DNA from: Rariglobus sp041662485
Lineage (GTDB): Bacteria; Verrucomicrobiota; Verrucomicrobiia; Opitutales; Opitutaceae
Direction: 5' to 3'
NCBI GenBank assembly: GCA_041662485.1
Contig: JBAZSJ010000025.1
Span: 1 to 64,000 of the forward strand
DNA: 64,000 bases
Shown: in pieces, positions 1 through 5,779 of the stretch
How positions within the stretch are numbered: position 1 is the first letter of the stretch
How the letters are laid out: the number at the start of each line of letters is the position of its first letter
Translations under genes and position numbers: made by a program
Notes under the pieces: generated by a model
What the model saw: the letters and a program-made list of their open reading frames with translations, nothing else
Database searches by the model: none
Told to the model about the DNA's origin: nothing

Positions 1-68
1 TTGACGATCACTCCCGCCTCGACGGAAGCACGCTGTTCTGATCTGTTTGCATTTGTTGTATGTTTCAT
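1..68 (-). CDS. IS110-family transposase, N-terminal fragment (continues beyond the window edge)
   Basis: Reading the minus strand from an ATG at 68 gives the first 22 residues, starting MKHTTNANRSEQ, of the same protein encoded at 47359-48441; one residue differs (Ser for Thr at position 10). The gene is cut by the window edge, so whether it is intact cannot be judged. DEDD transposases of this family catalyse insertion of the element together with a structured RNA from the element's non-coding end. Transcription runs leftwards, against the direction of the cassettes. Confidence 0.85.
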   Translation of the reverse strand, partial: MKHTTNANRSEQRASVEAGVIV

Positions 69-118
69 ACGCCGTTAGGTTACTCCACCCTTCAACCCCC
101 TTCGGCTTCATGTCATCT
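1..118 (-). mobile_element. End of an IS1111-group (IS110 family) element, copy 1, running off the window
   Basis: The sequence matches the transposase-5' end of the complete element at 47017-48491 almost base for base, up to a shared TCATGTCATCT. After that the two copies diverge into different attC sequences. The junction here reads CT followed by ACAGAC, so the element sits in the R''-L'' spacer of an attC whose other half is outside the window. Orientation is the same as in copy 2. Confidence 0.85.
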
Positions 119-202
119 ACAGACAATTTCGAGGACTGGCCCAGTCGCGGCTGAGCCGCTTTGTGGGCCAGCCCTCGAAATGTCTGACTTTTAACGTTAG
201 GC
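119..202 (+). other. attC site, 3' part only (R'' half separated by the IS element)
   Basis: An L''/L' stem flanking an AGCCGCTTT-type loop is followed by R' box GTTAGGC at 196-202. The sequence is nearly identical to the complete attC at 44230-44328 in array B, differing at two positions by eye. The R'' box lies beyond the IS element, outside the window. Confidence 0.85.
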
Positions 203-205
203 AAA

Positions 206-436
206 ATGAAAATAATCAGCATAGCAATACGCGGAATCCTAATACTACTTGGATCAACAGGTTTAGCCTTCACCCCACTAATGTTAATTGCTGCAATGAT
301 GAGCGGATTTGCCGATTCAGATGCCGAAAGATTCAGGATATACCTTTACTGTATTCTCCTTCCCGTTGGCAGCTTGGCACTTATAGCAATAAGTTTCCTT
401 TTTCATAAATCCCCGTCTGATGAAAACGAAAACTGA
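206..436 (+). CDS. Cassette A1: small membrane protein, unknown function
   Basis: Seventy-six residues with two hydrophobic stretches, roughly residues 4-30 and 46-65, and a short charged tail ending DENEN. It therefore looks like a small integral membrane protein with two helices. The ATG lies three bases after the upstream R' box GTTAGGC, as in most cassettes here, and the next attC begins directly after the stop codon. Base composition is clearly more AT-rich than the chromosomal genes. I do not recognise the family; membrane location is inferred from hydrophobicity only. A longer frame over the same bases (163-408) is rejected because it starts inside the attC. Confidence 0.65.
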   Translation: MKIISIAIRGILILLGSTGLAFTPLMLIAAMMSGFADSDAERFRIYLYCILLPVGSLALIAISFLFHKSPSDENEN

Positions 437-534
437 GCCGAACCAGGCGCCACAGACAAGATACCTACGTGTCACGGATTGTGCTGCGCACACTCCGCGC
501 CACGCAGGTATCTGTCTGATCTAGGACGTTAGGC
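437..534 (+). other. attC site
   Basis: R'' GCCGAAC at 437-443 and R' GTTAGGC at 528-534, 98 bp in all. The arms AGATACCTACG and its complement pair around a GTGCTGCGCAC loop. It is almost the same as the site at 42423-42520 in array B. Confidence 0.93.
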
Positions 535-542
535 AAAAAAGC

Positions 543-929
543 ATGAAATCAACGCCGCTAGTTAAGTTCTCGCTGCTAGGCTTTAGTTCGATTCTCACGC
601 TGCTGGTTGTCATCCTTCGCCCAAGCCCGAATTCTTTGCTATTCTGGTTTTTTGTTATTCCTGGCTGCGTGGCCGGATTAGGTTATACATTACTTTCCCG
701 TGCGGACGATAGGCGTGAAGAAAAAGAAATTACAGATTGGAACTCACGGCTAGCTGCCTCTGTTGATATTCACGATTTTGAAGACGACGGACATCTGCAT
801 GAGTATTTTACGCCCGAAGAAAGAGAGAAGATCATTTCGGAGCTGAAGAGTATGCCGAAAGGTTCTCGCAGCCTTAAGAGAGCTATCGAAATCGTGAACC
901 CAGAAATAAAAGATGAAAACGGAGCCTAA
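543..929 (+). CDS. Cassette A2: two-helix membrane protein with cytoplasmic tail, unknown function
   Basis: One hundred and twenty-eight residues. Two hydrophobic segments near residues 8-26 and 33-51 are followed by a charged soluble domain of about 75 residues containing HLHEYFTPEEREKI. The start ATG lies eight bases after R'. The reading frame ends DENGA and its TAA stop is part of the attC R'' box GCCTAAC, so the recombination site supplies the stop codon. No family recognised. The position between two complete attC sites makes it a mobile cassette; a membrane-anchored regulatory or protective role would be speculation. Confidence 0.7.
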   Translation: MKSTPLVKFSLLGFSSILTLLVVILRPSPNSLLFWFFVIPGCVAGLGYTLLSRADDRREEKEITDWNSRLAASVDIHDFEDDGHLHEYFTPEEREKIISELKSMPKGSRSLKRAIEIVNPEIKDENGA

Positions 930-1021
930 CAAGGCGCTACAGACAAGATACATGCTTGTCATGCGTCGTGCTGCGCACGCCGCCCGCCAAGCATGTATCT
1001 GTCTGATCTAAGACGTTGGGC
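924..1021 (+). other. attC site
   Basis: R'' GCCTAAC at 924-930 and R' GTTGGGC at 1015-1021. Arms of the AGATACATGCTTG type surround a GTGCTGCGCAC loop. R'' overlaps the stop codon of the preceding gene. Confidence 0.93.
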
Positions 1022-1027
1022 AAAAAA

Positions 1028-1423
1028 ATGACCGCCATAACCACAACCGAAAAAGCCAAAGGAAAGCGTGAGATTATGAAAATAATCGCACCATTTCTGA
1101 GTGCGCATGGCTTTACCAAGAAATCCACATACGAATATGAATTTAAGACCGAGACTGGATATGGACGCCTTGTGATGAATATCCCGACTTTCGATTCAGT
1201 TTTTCGGATGTTCACATCGTTCGAAGGTGAAGAAGGAAGATTCCAAGGCCCGATTACACAGCCGTTTGAGTGTCCGAATCATCCCGGAAAGCGAAGGTTC
1301 TATTTCCGTTTTACACACGTCGACGACACATATCCGCGCTGTGCAGAGGAAATTCAGATATGGATTTCCACAGTCTTGATCCCTTGGTTTAAGCAGGAAC
1401 CTAACGCCCCTTGGAGAGCATGA
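1028..1423 (+). CDS. Cassette A3: soluble protein, possibly DUF4304-like
   Basis: One hundred and thirty-one residues without signal peptide or membrane segment. The part from FLSAHGFTKKS through VFRMFTSFEG resembles the pattern 'distal helix, GF.kk, strand, strand' of DUF4304-type proteins, but that is a weak impression rather than a firm assignment. An in-frame TTG at 1016 lies inside the attC R' box, so the ATG at 1028, six bases after R', is preferred. The cassette ends with a complete attC eight bases after the stop. Function unknown; DUF4304-like proteins are themselves uncharacterised. Confidence 0.65.
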   Translation: MTAITTTEKAKGKREIMKIIAPFLSAHGFTKKSTYEYEFKTETGYGRLVMNIPTFDSVFRMFTSFEGEEGRFQGPITQPFECPNHPGKRRFYFRFTHVDDTYPRCAEEIQIWISTVLIPWFKQEPNAPWRA

Positions 1424-1430
1424 AAACGGA

Positions 1431-1528
1431 GCCCAACCAGTCGTTACAGACAATGACCACAGCTGTCACGGCAGCTGCTTCACACCCGCCGCGCCAGCTG
1501 TGGTCATGTCTGATCTAAAGCGTTGGGC
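1431..1528 (+). other. attC site
   Basis: R'' GCCCAAC at 1431-1437 and R' GTTGGGC at 1522-1528, 98 bp. Arms TGACCACAGCTG/CAGCTGTGGTCA pair with a GCTGCTTCACACCC loop. Confidence 0.93.
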
Positions 1529-1532
1529 AAAA

Positions 1533-1916
1533 ATGAAAACAGCTTTAATCACAATATTGGTCCTGATGCTGACGGCATGCGTAAGCTCGACGTCCAAAAA
1601 ATCGTATACCGTCGAAGTAGTCGACGCCGACAGCGGAAGTCCCGTGCCAGAAGTTCAATTCGACGTCTTGGCATTGAAGCGCCCATATTGGATAGTTGGG
1701 CATTTACATAAAATCGGAACTGTGAGATCAGATCAGCAGGGTCTTATCATGATCCCTGAGGGAGCCACTGCTATGATATCGCCCGACTCGGATTGGAGCG
1801 AGGAACTCCGTCCTCTAAAAGCCTCTAGATCGCACACACAAATCAGAGTAAGAAAGAAAACAGAGCCCAACCAGCGACTACAGACAACGAACCGCGCTGG
1901 CGCGGTTCGCGTCTGA
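1533..1916 (+). CDS. Cassette A4: predicted lipoprotein whose C-terminus is encoded by attC
   Basis: One hundred and twenty-seven residues. A short signal peptide ends in a lipobox (LMLTAC), predicting acylation at the cysteine and export. The mature part starts with a beta-rich stretch VEVVDADSGSPVPEVQF that resembles the first strands of carboxypeptidase-regulatory/CNA-B folds, suggestive only. The last twenty or so codons (TEPNQRLQTT onward) are read from attC DNA, since this attC carries GCCCAAC rather than a stop-bearing GCCTAAC. Start at the ATG five bases after R'; an in-frame upstream start at 1500 lies within attC and is rejected. Confidence 0.7.
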   Translation: MKTALITILVLMLTACVSSTSKKSYTVEVVDADSGSPVPEVQFDVLALKRPYWIVGHLHKIGTVRSDQQGLIMIPEGATAMISPDSDWSEELRPLKASRSHTQIRVRKKTEPNQRLQTTNRAGAVRV

Positions 1917-1933
1917 CCTCAAACGTTCTCGGC
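1865..1933 (+). other. attC site, shortened, with altered R' box
   Basis: R'' GCCCAAC at 1865-1871, only a short central hairpin (GAACCGCG paired with CGCGGTTC), and an R' box reading GTTCTCGGC (1925-1933), two bases longer than the usual GTTCGGC. About 69 bp against the usual 98. Confidence 0.75.
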
Positions 1934-1939
1934 AAAAAA

Positions 1940-2245
1940 ATGAACTCAGAATCCACTTACGAAGGGCTGGCCCTTGCCGCAGTAGCCGCAGCTATTTTTC
2001 TGCCTTTAATGATATGGTCAATTCGCAGGGACTATAAAAAGGCCGGAAAAGATACAGATTTCAGAATATCTCGTCTGCTCATCGGGTTATTCGTTGGGGT
2101 TTTATACTTTGGTTCACTTTTAGCCGCTGGGCTTTATCTACGAGATCGCTGGCATCAAGCTCCGCTTTATTTTGTTAGTTTCGGATTCGCATCCATGCTG
2201 GTCATCGGGGTCGGCATAGTGAAGAGGGCGAAGATTCAGAAATGA
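1940..2245 (+). CDS. Cassette A5: three-helix membrane protein, unknown function
   Basis: One hundred and one residues with three hydrophobic segments, roughly 8-27, 46-66 and 75-93, joined by short basic loops (RRDYKKAGK and RDRWHQ). It starts seven bases after the altered R' box and is followed by a truncated attC. The hydrophobic pattern supports an integral inner-membrane protein; no family recognised. The DNA is AT-richer than the chromosomal genes. Because the downstream attC has lost its R'' side, this cassette can probably no longer be excised on its own. Confidence 0.65.
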   Translation: MNSESTYEGLALAAVAAAIFLPLMIWSIRRDYKKAGKDTDFRISRLLIGLFVGVLYFGSLLAAGLYLRDRWHQAPLYFVSFGFASMLVIGVGIVKRAKIQK

Positions 2246-2250
2246 AAACG

Positions 2251-2294
2251 GAGCCGCGCCAGCTGCGGTCATGTCTGATCTAAAGCGTCTCGGC
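2251..2294 (+). other. attC remnant, R''/L'' side deleted
   Basis: The flanking GAAAACGGAGCC is joined directly to GCGCCAGCTGCGGTCATG, the 3' arm of a TGACCACAGCTG-type attC, followed by GTCTCGGC at 2287-2294. The 5' arm and R'' box are missing, consistent with a deletion inside the site. Confidence 0.75.
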
Positions 2295-2299
2295 AAAAA

Positions 2300-2809
2300 A
2301 TGAAATCCCCGCTGCTCGCCTCTCTCGCGCTTTTCGTTTTACTCGCAGGGTGTTCCGTTTTCCCGGAAATCGAATCGAAAGAGCCCAAGCCGTTTGATTT
2401 TAGGGCTCCATTGGATTTGAGGCTAACCACGCATTATATCCGAACCACGGAGAATTATCCCCAAAAAGAATATTGGTGGTATGGCGGGCGAGAGGATTCC
2501 CCTGGGTTCATGATAGAGCATCGTCAGCACGCTATTATCGTAATCACTTACTACACGAATTCTGACTTCGATAGAGACAAGTCCGGATCCGGATTTCCAT
2601 TTGGCCCAACAGCAGATACTTTTCATCCGGAGCTGAGGGAATATCAGAATATAAATCGAAATATCATTACCCTGAGAAAAGATTTCAAGACTGAAGAGGG
2701 AGTTTATTGTCTTGTCGGAGTTCTTGAGCGAGATGCGATTACGGAAAAATCATTCGATTCAGATCTAGTTGCCATGAAAGATTCCATTAATCACTTCCGG
2801 CAGAAATGA
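2300..2809 (+). CDS. Cassette A6: predicted lipoprotein, unknown function
   Basis: One hundred and sixty-nine residues. A signal peptide with lipobox LLAGC predicts an exported, lipid-anchored protein. The mature domain is polar, with aromatic-rich strands (EYWWYGGRED, IIVITYYTN) and a C-terminal helix, and I do not recognise it. The stop TGA lies in the ATGAAAACCACGGAGCC stretch that precedes R'' in most cassettes. One of the larger genes in array A; both neighbouring attC sites are damaged, so it is probably fixed in place. Role unknown. Confidence 0.7.
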   Translation: MKSPLLASLALFVLLAGCSVFPEIESKEPKPFDFRAPLDLRLTTHYIRTTENYPQKEYWWYGGREDSPGFMIEHRQHAIIVITYYTNSDFDRDKSGSGFPFGPTADTFHPELREYQNINRNIITLRKDFKTEEGVYCLVGVLERDAITEKSFDSDLVAMKDSINHFRQK

Positions 2810-2819
2810 AAACCACGGA

Positions 2820-2840
2820 GCCCAACCAGTCGTTACAGAC
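2820..2840 (+). other. attC half-site (R''/L'' only)
   Basis: GCCCAAC at 2820-2826 and the spacer CAGTCGTTACAGAC are present, but L' and R' are absent. The next gene begins immediately with ATGACC, a motif that belongs to the L'' arm in intact sites. Confidence 0.75.
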
Positions 2841-3080
2841 ATGACCACAGCGACAGCCCAACCCGCTTTGTCGAAAACGGAAAAGATCCTGCCCTGGTTC
2901 ATTCTAGCGGCGTGGATCACTAGCCTCTATTTCGGAGTAGGTCTTGAGGTTTGCCTGCTATTAATCGTGCTCCAACTTGCGATACGCCCAAAAAATATAT
3001 TTCGGACCCGAGCTAGATTTTATACATTCAGCCTGAGCATCATAGGATTTCTACATTCAGCTATTGGTTACGCATGCTGA
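2841..3080 (+). CDS. Cassette A7: small membrane protein fused to an attC half-site
   Basis: Seventy-nine residues with a long hydrophobic segment at about residues 17-47 and a second near the C-terminus (61-79), so probably a two- or three-helix membrane protein. The start codon is the ATG of ATGACCACAGC, which in complete sites such as 1431-1528 is L'' arm sequence. A deletion from within that arm into the gene's own leader would produce this arrangement, and the true N-terminus may be lost. No family recognised. A remnant attC follows some 30 bases after the stop. Confidence 0.5.
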   Translation: MTTATAQPALSKTEKILPWFILAAWITSLYFGVGLEVCLLLIVLQLAIRPKNIFRTRARFYTFSLSIIGFLHSAIGYAC

Positions 3081-3111
3081 CACAAAAAATTCAAATGAAG
3101 CCACAAACCAC

Positions 3112-3154
3112 GGAGAGAACCAGTCGCCACAGACAACGGTCTAAAGCGTTGGGC
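3112..3154 (+). other. attC remnant with the central stem deleted
   Basis: The R''-side flank and spacer (AACCAGTCGCCACAGACAACG) run straight into the R'-side end GTCTAAAGC and GTTGGGC at 3148-3154. The R'' box itself is altered to GAGAGAAC, and about 55 bp of stem and loop are missing. Confidence 0.75.
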
Positions 3155-3171
3155 AAAGAAAAAGCCATGAT

Positions 3172-3429
3172 ATGAACACTAAAGTAGCAGAGCATAGATT
3201 CCTTCGATTTATTCTTCCAGCGAAAGCCTTTGCCGCTGTTAAAGCGGGAACCAAAAGCTGGCTGGTAGAATGTCAATGCGGACATAAACACGATTACTGG
3301 GATGCCGGGGGAGTGAGATATAAGGCAGCAGGAGAGCCACGGCGGCTTTGTTATTGTCCGGCATGCAGGAAAGGCACTATACAGAAAGTCCGCAAGAAGA
3401 CCGAAGTGGAAAAAGAGGAAATCCCGTGA
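3172..3429 (+). CDS. Cassette A8: small zinc-ribbon-like protein
   Basis: Eighty-five residues, soluble. Cys34, Cys36 and His38 (CQCGH) and Cys60, Cys62 and Cys65 (CYCPAC) are spaced like the two knuckles of a zinc ribbon, which suggests metal binding and possibly nucleic-acid or protein contact. Rich in Lys and Arg, with a very acidic tail (EVEKEEIP). The start ATG at 3172 lies 17 bases after R', further than usual. The metal site is inferred from cysteine spacing; the family is not recognised. Confidence 0.65.
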   Translation: MNTKVAEHRFLRFILPAKAFAAVKAGTKSWLVECQCGHKHDYWDAGGVRYKAAGEPRRLCYCPACRKGTIQKVRKKTEVEKEEIP

Positions 3430-3439
3430 CCAGAAATGA

Positions 3440-3538
3440 GCCTAACAAGGCGCTACAGACAAGATACATGCTTGTCACGCCCCGTGCTGCGCACGTGTCG
3501 CACCAAGCACGTATCTGTCGGATCTAAGACGTCTCGGC
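3440..3538 (+). other. attC site with altered R' box
   Basis: R'' GCCTAAC at 3440-3446, arms of the AGATACATGCTTG type, and R' replaced by GTCTCGGC at 3531-3538. The same altered box occurs at 2287-2294. Confidence 0.88.
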
Positions 3539-3561
3539 AGAAGGAATCAAACCATCGAACC

Positions 3562-3831
3562 ATGAAGCTACGCTTCGAAGACAAAAGCCTGCTCGTGGCG
3601 CTGCCGCCCGAAGAGTTCGGTGCGCGTATTCGCGAGCTAGCTGGCGATGCCGAAGCTCGAAAAATCGACCCGATTTGCGAGCGAATCATTTTCTGCCGCG
3701 GAGACTTACCTGAGGCGCCAAAGTTGTGGAGAGAGCGCCTGTGGTGGCTTCTCTCCGTTGTTGCGGCTGGAGTATTTTTCTACGGTTTGTATTCGATAAG
3801 CCTAAAACTTATTGAGGTTCTCGGAAAATAA
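3562..3831 (+). CDS. Cassette A9: small membrane-anchored protein with a homologue in array B
   Basis: Eighty-nine residues. A conserved cytoplasmic N-terminal half (VALPPEEF..RIREL.G.AEAR.I.PICERI) is followed by one membrane segment at about residues 62-84. The 87-residue product at 45883-46146 shares this plan and the same motif, so the two arrays carry paralogous cassettes. A frame extending upstream to 3436 is read through the attC and is rejected; the ATG at 3562 matches the homologue's start. Function unknown. The cassette lacks a recognisable attC downstream; instead a hairpin and a long palindrome follow. Confidence 0.75.
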   Translation: MKLRFEDKSLLVALPPEEFGARIRELAGDAEARKIDPICERIIFCRGDLPEAPKLWRERLWWLLSVVAAGVFFYGLYSISLKLIEVLGK

Positions 3832-3835
3832 ACAT

Positions 3836-3859
3836 CCCCGGAGCAAGCTCCGGGGCATT
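3836..3859 (+). terminator. Possible terminator hairpin
   Basis: CCCCGGAGC and GCTCCGGGG pair across an AA loop, followed by CATTTT. The T-run is short, so termination strength is uncertain. It directly follows cassette A9. Confidence 0.5.
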
Positions 3860-3869
3860 TTCAGGAAAA

Positions 3870-3942
3870 TGTAGGAGCGGCTTTACGCCGCGATTCCGGA
3901 GGCGCGCTGCGCGCGTCATCGCGGCGTAAAGCCGCTCCTACA
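3870..3942. repeat. Long palindromic repeat (TGTAGGAGCGGCTTTACGCC type)
   Basis: TGTAGGAGCGGCTTTACGCC is matched by its exact complement ending at 3942, around a GGCGCGCTGCGCGCG centre. The layout resembles REP/BIME elements. It lies inside array A where an attC would be expected between the genes at 3562 and 3987. Confidence 0.8.
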
Positions 3943-3986
3943 CAACCAAGCCAAAGCAAGCTTTTGCGGTATTGGACCCAGTGCGA

Positions 3987-4232
3987 ATGAAAAAGCGCAT
4001 GCAAGCACCTAGATGGTTTATAGCCACCTGGGGAATATTTGTGCTTTTATGGTCTATCGGTGTTTTCTTCGCAGGCGAATTCACAAACGGAAAAGGAAAG
4101 TCGGCCAGATTGATATCACCAGATACGGCACCGGTCATTTATTGGAGCGTTATTACTATTACATTTCTGATTGGCTCGGCTGCTTTGATATACGGAATCG
4201 TGAAAAAACCAGACACGGAAACACAGAAATGA
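3987..4232 (+). CDS. Cassette A10: small two-helix membrane protein
   Basis: Eighty-one residues, starting MKKRMQAPRW, with hydrophobic segments at about 12-33 and 55-75 separated by a basic, glycine-rich loop (NGKGKSARL). An in-frame TTG at 3972 would add five residues, but the ATG is preferred. It is AT-rich like the other cassettes and is followed by an attC half-site. It is preceded by a palindromic repeat rather than an attC, so its 5' boundary as a cassette has been lost. No family recognised. Confidence 0.6.
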   Translation: MKKRMQAPRWFIATWGIFVLLWSIGVFFAGEFTNGKGKSARLISPDTAPVIYWSVITITFLIGSAALIYGIVKKPDTETQK

Positions 4233-4242
4233 ATACCATAGA

Positions 4243-4264
4243 GCCGAACCAGTCCTTACAGAAA
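4243..4264 (+). other. attC half-site (R''/L'' only)
   Basis: GCCGAAC at 4243-4249 and the spacer CAGTCCTTACAG are present, with no matching L' or R'. As at 2820-2840, the next gene begins with ATGACC directly after the spacer. Confidence 0.7.
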
Positions 4265-4570
4265 ATGACCATTATCACCTTCGCCCGTTTTTTTGTAAGG
4301 TTCAATGCGTTGGCTTTCGCATTCTGGACGATCTACACGCTGATCGACTTTCCAGTCTACTATAGGAATTATCGATTCCTGCATGAATTTCCCACCCAGA
4401 ACACTATAGCGGCTCAGGATTTTTGGTGCTTTGTCCTGAAGATCGTGCTTCAGCTTTTGGCCGCAGTCTTTTTATTCGGAAAAACAGACCGGATCATTGG
4501 CCTGCTATCACATGGTCAGTGGAGCAAGATTGATTCCGATGAAAAACCAGAATCAAACCGTCGCGCATGA
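4265..4570 (+). CDS. Cassette A11: membrane protein fused to an attC half-site
   Basis: About 101 residues starting MTIITFARFF, with hydrophobic segments near 10-31 and 55-75 and a polar C-terminus. The frame is open further upstream: an ATG at 4229, overlapping the previous stop, would add MNTIEPNQSLQK read from attC DNA. I prefer 4265, where the gene starts with the same ATGACC that opens the gene at 2841. The original start may have been lost in the deletion that removed the second half of the attC. No family recognised. Confidence 0.5.
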   Translation: MTIITFARFFVRFNALAFAFWTIYTLIDFPVYYRNYRFLHEFPTQNTIAAQDFWCFVLKIVLQLLAAVFLFGKTDRIIGLLSHGQWSKIDSDEKPESNRRA

Positions 4571-4624
4571 ACCCATAGCCAATATGAACCCGACCAGCAC
4601 ACTTTCACATCAACCAATAATTCC

Positions 4625-5131
4625 ATGAACAACATGCTAAAAACCATCATCCTGGCCTGTATACTATCCATCCCGGCCCTCGCCGCCGAACCAAGTCTGT
4701 CGATTTTATCGATCGCCGAATCAACCGACGGAAAGTGGATTTTGGTTGATCGGTCGTGGCGAAAGGATTGCCCCAAACGAATCGAAGTTAAATTAAAGGT
4801 AACCGAGGACATGCCATCCAAGGACGCCGTCATTAAGGCATATTTTTACGACAAGGATAAAAAGCTGGTTTATACTTATGAAAAACCGTGCACAATCTGG
4901 GAAGGCACCAAGAAAGGCTACGAGGAGATCGATCTTCCTCCCGTGCTGAAGAAGAATTCGGTCACGGAGGTTTATTTCGCTTTGACGCCCGAACTTATGG
5001 GCAAATTTCCCAAGACCACCTTGATCGTCTTCGGAACCCGTTCATCCGCCGTGGTGAAAACCAAAAATTCGGTCAACCCGCTGGATTTTGATTTTCCTGA
5101 AAAATCGAAAATCGCCAAACCATCCAAGTAA
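4625..5131 (+). CDS. Secreted protein of unknown function at the end of array A
   Basis: One hundred and sixty-eight residues. A classic signal peptide with a likely cleavage after ALAA predicts export. The mature domain looks beta-rich and immunoglobulin-like (IEVKLKVTEDMPSKDAVIKA, VYFALTPEL), but I cannot name a family. Composition is AT-richer than the core genome, so it may be the last, decayed cassette. No convincing attC separates it from the gene at 4265 (only a weak GAACCCGACCAGCAC), nor is one present downstream, where tRNA/tmRNA fragments start within ten bases. Confidence 0.7.
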   Translation: MNNMLKTIILACILSIPALAAEPSLSILSIAESTDGKWILVDRSWRKDCPKRIEVKLKVTEDMPSKDAVIKAYFYDKDKKLVYTYEKPCTIWEGTKKGYEEIDLPPVLKKNSVTEVYFALTPELMGKFPKTTLIVFGTRSSAVVKTKNSVNPLDFDFPEKSKIAKPSK

Positions 5132-5140
5132 TCAAAAAGA

Positions 5141-5160
5141 GGTGGAGGTGGAGGGATTTG
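5141..5160. repeat. Copy of the tmRNA 3' terminus (possible old attachment site)
   Basis: GGTGGAGGTGGAGGGATTTG matches 18 of 20 bases of 5289-5308, the complement of the mature tmRNA 3' end. A direct repeat of a tmRNA 3' end is the usual scar of an integrative element that used ssrA as its target. Confidence 0.5.
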
Positions 5161-5180
5161 TAGACTCGAAAAACGACCTC

Positions 5181-5234
5181 CCGATAGGCGTGTTACGCGC
5201 CCGGACCCGGGTTCAAATCCCGGCACCCCAGCCA
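5181..5234 (+). pseudogene. 3' fragment of a tRNA gene
   Basis: A T arm (CCGGG, TTCAAAT, CCCGG), an acceptor 3' strand CACCCCA, discriminator G and encoded CCA (5232-5234) are visible. The expected 5' partner TGGGGTG does not occur upstream. The end resembles tRNA-Gln. The 25 bases at 5203-5227 form a perfect inverted repeat with 5296-5320 in ssrA. Confidence 0.55.
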
Positions 5235-5236
5235 CA

Positions 5237-5275
5237 AAAAAGCCCGCGAACGTCATGACGACATTCGCGGGTTTT
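5237..5275. terminator. Bidirectional terminator; probable ssrA terminator
   Basis: CCCGCGAACGTC pairs imperfectly with GACATTCGCGGG around an ATGAC loop, with A-run on the left and T-run on the right. On the minus strand it lies just past the tmRNA 3' end and is followed by TTTTTT. Confidence 0.75.
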
Positions 5276-5287
5276 GTGTTTCCAGAA

Positions 5288-5640
5288 TGGTGGAGGTGCC
5301 GGGATTTGAACCCGGGTCCCCATGGCCTTCGCACACCGCGTCTACCCTTATGTGCTGGTATTTATCTCGCCGGCGTAACGCGACCAACCGCGCTTAGACG
5401 CCAACCAATCCCCGGGTTGAAGATACGACGCATGGCCCGCGGATGGCTCCATACGTTATTCCTGCTGTCGTCGTCCACGTTGGTTAGCAGGAGTCACCAG
5501 GCGGACGTCGCTGCATTAAGCAGCGAGGGGCATTTCTTCAGTGTTGCCGTTTGTTTGTTTTGAAAGGGTTTTAACGAGAGACTTTCACTCTCGAAGGGCA
5601 GCGGCGCACTCCAACCAAGGGTCGAATCCAGAACACCCCC
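5288..5640 (-). ncRNA. ssrA: tmRNA (transfer-messenger RNA), one-piece
   Basis: On the minus strand the RNA starts GGGGGTG and ends in CACCTCC, A, CCA, giving a seven-base acceptor stem, with a T arm GGGTTCAAATCCC close to the 3' end. The length is 353 nt including CCA, typical for a one-piece tmRNA. A tag reading frame ends NGNTEEMPLAA then TAA, with the degron-like LAA end; the codon before AAC is ACA rather than the usual alanine codon. tmRNA rescues stalled ribosomes with SmpB. It is transcribed divergently from tex and has its own terminator. Confidence 0.93.
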
Positions 5641-5779
5641 AAAGTGGGTTCACGAAACGACTGGCGTGCAGCCAATCAAAGAACAGGAGCGTCAAGCTAC
5701 CCCGTCTCCCCCGATTGCGCAAGCGCGCGCTTTCACCTTGCCCGACGCGCCGCACACGTTGCACTCAACCTTTCTTTTC

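Noticed and set aside
5138..5234. A complete tRNA-Leu or tRNA-Ser gene
   Set aside because: The T arm and CCA end are good, but no 5' acceptor strand complementary to CACCCCA exists upstream and the anticodon arm cannot be folded properly.
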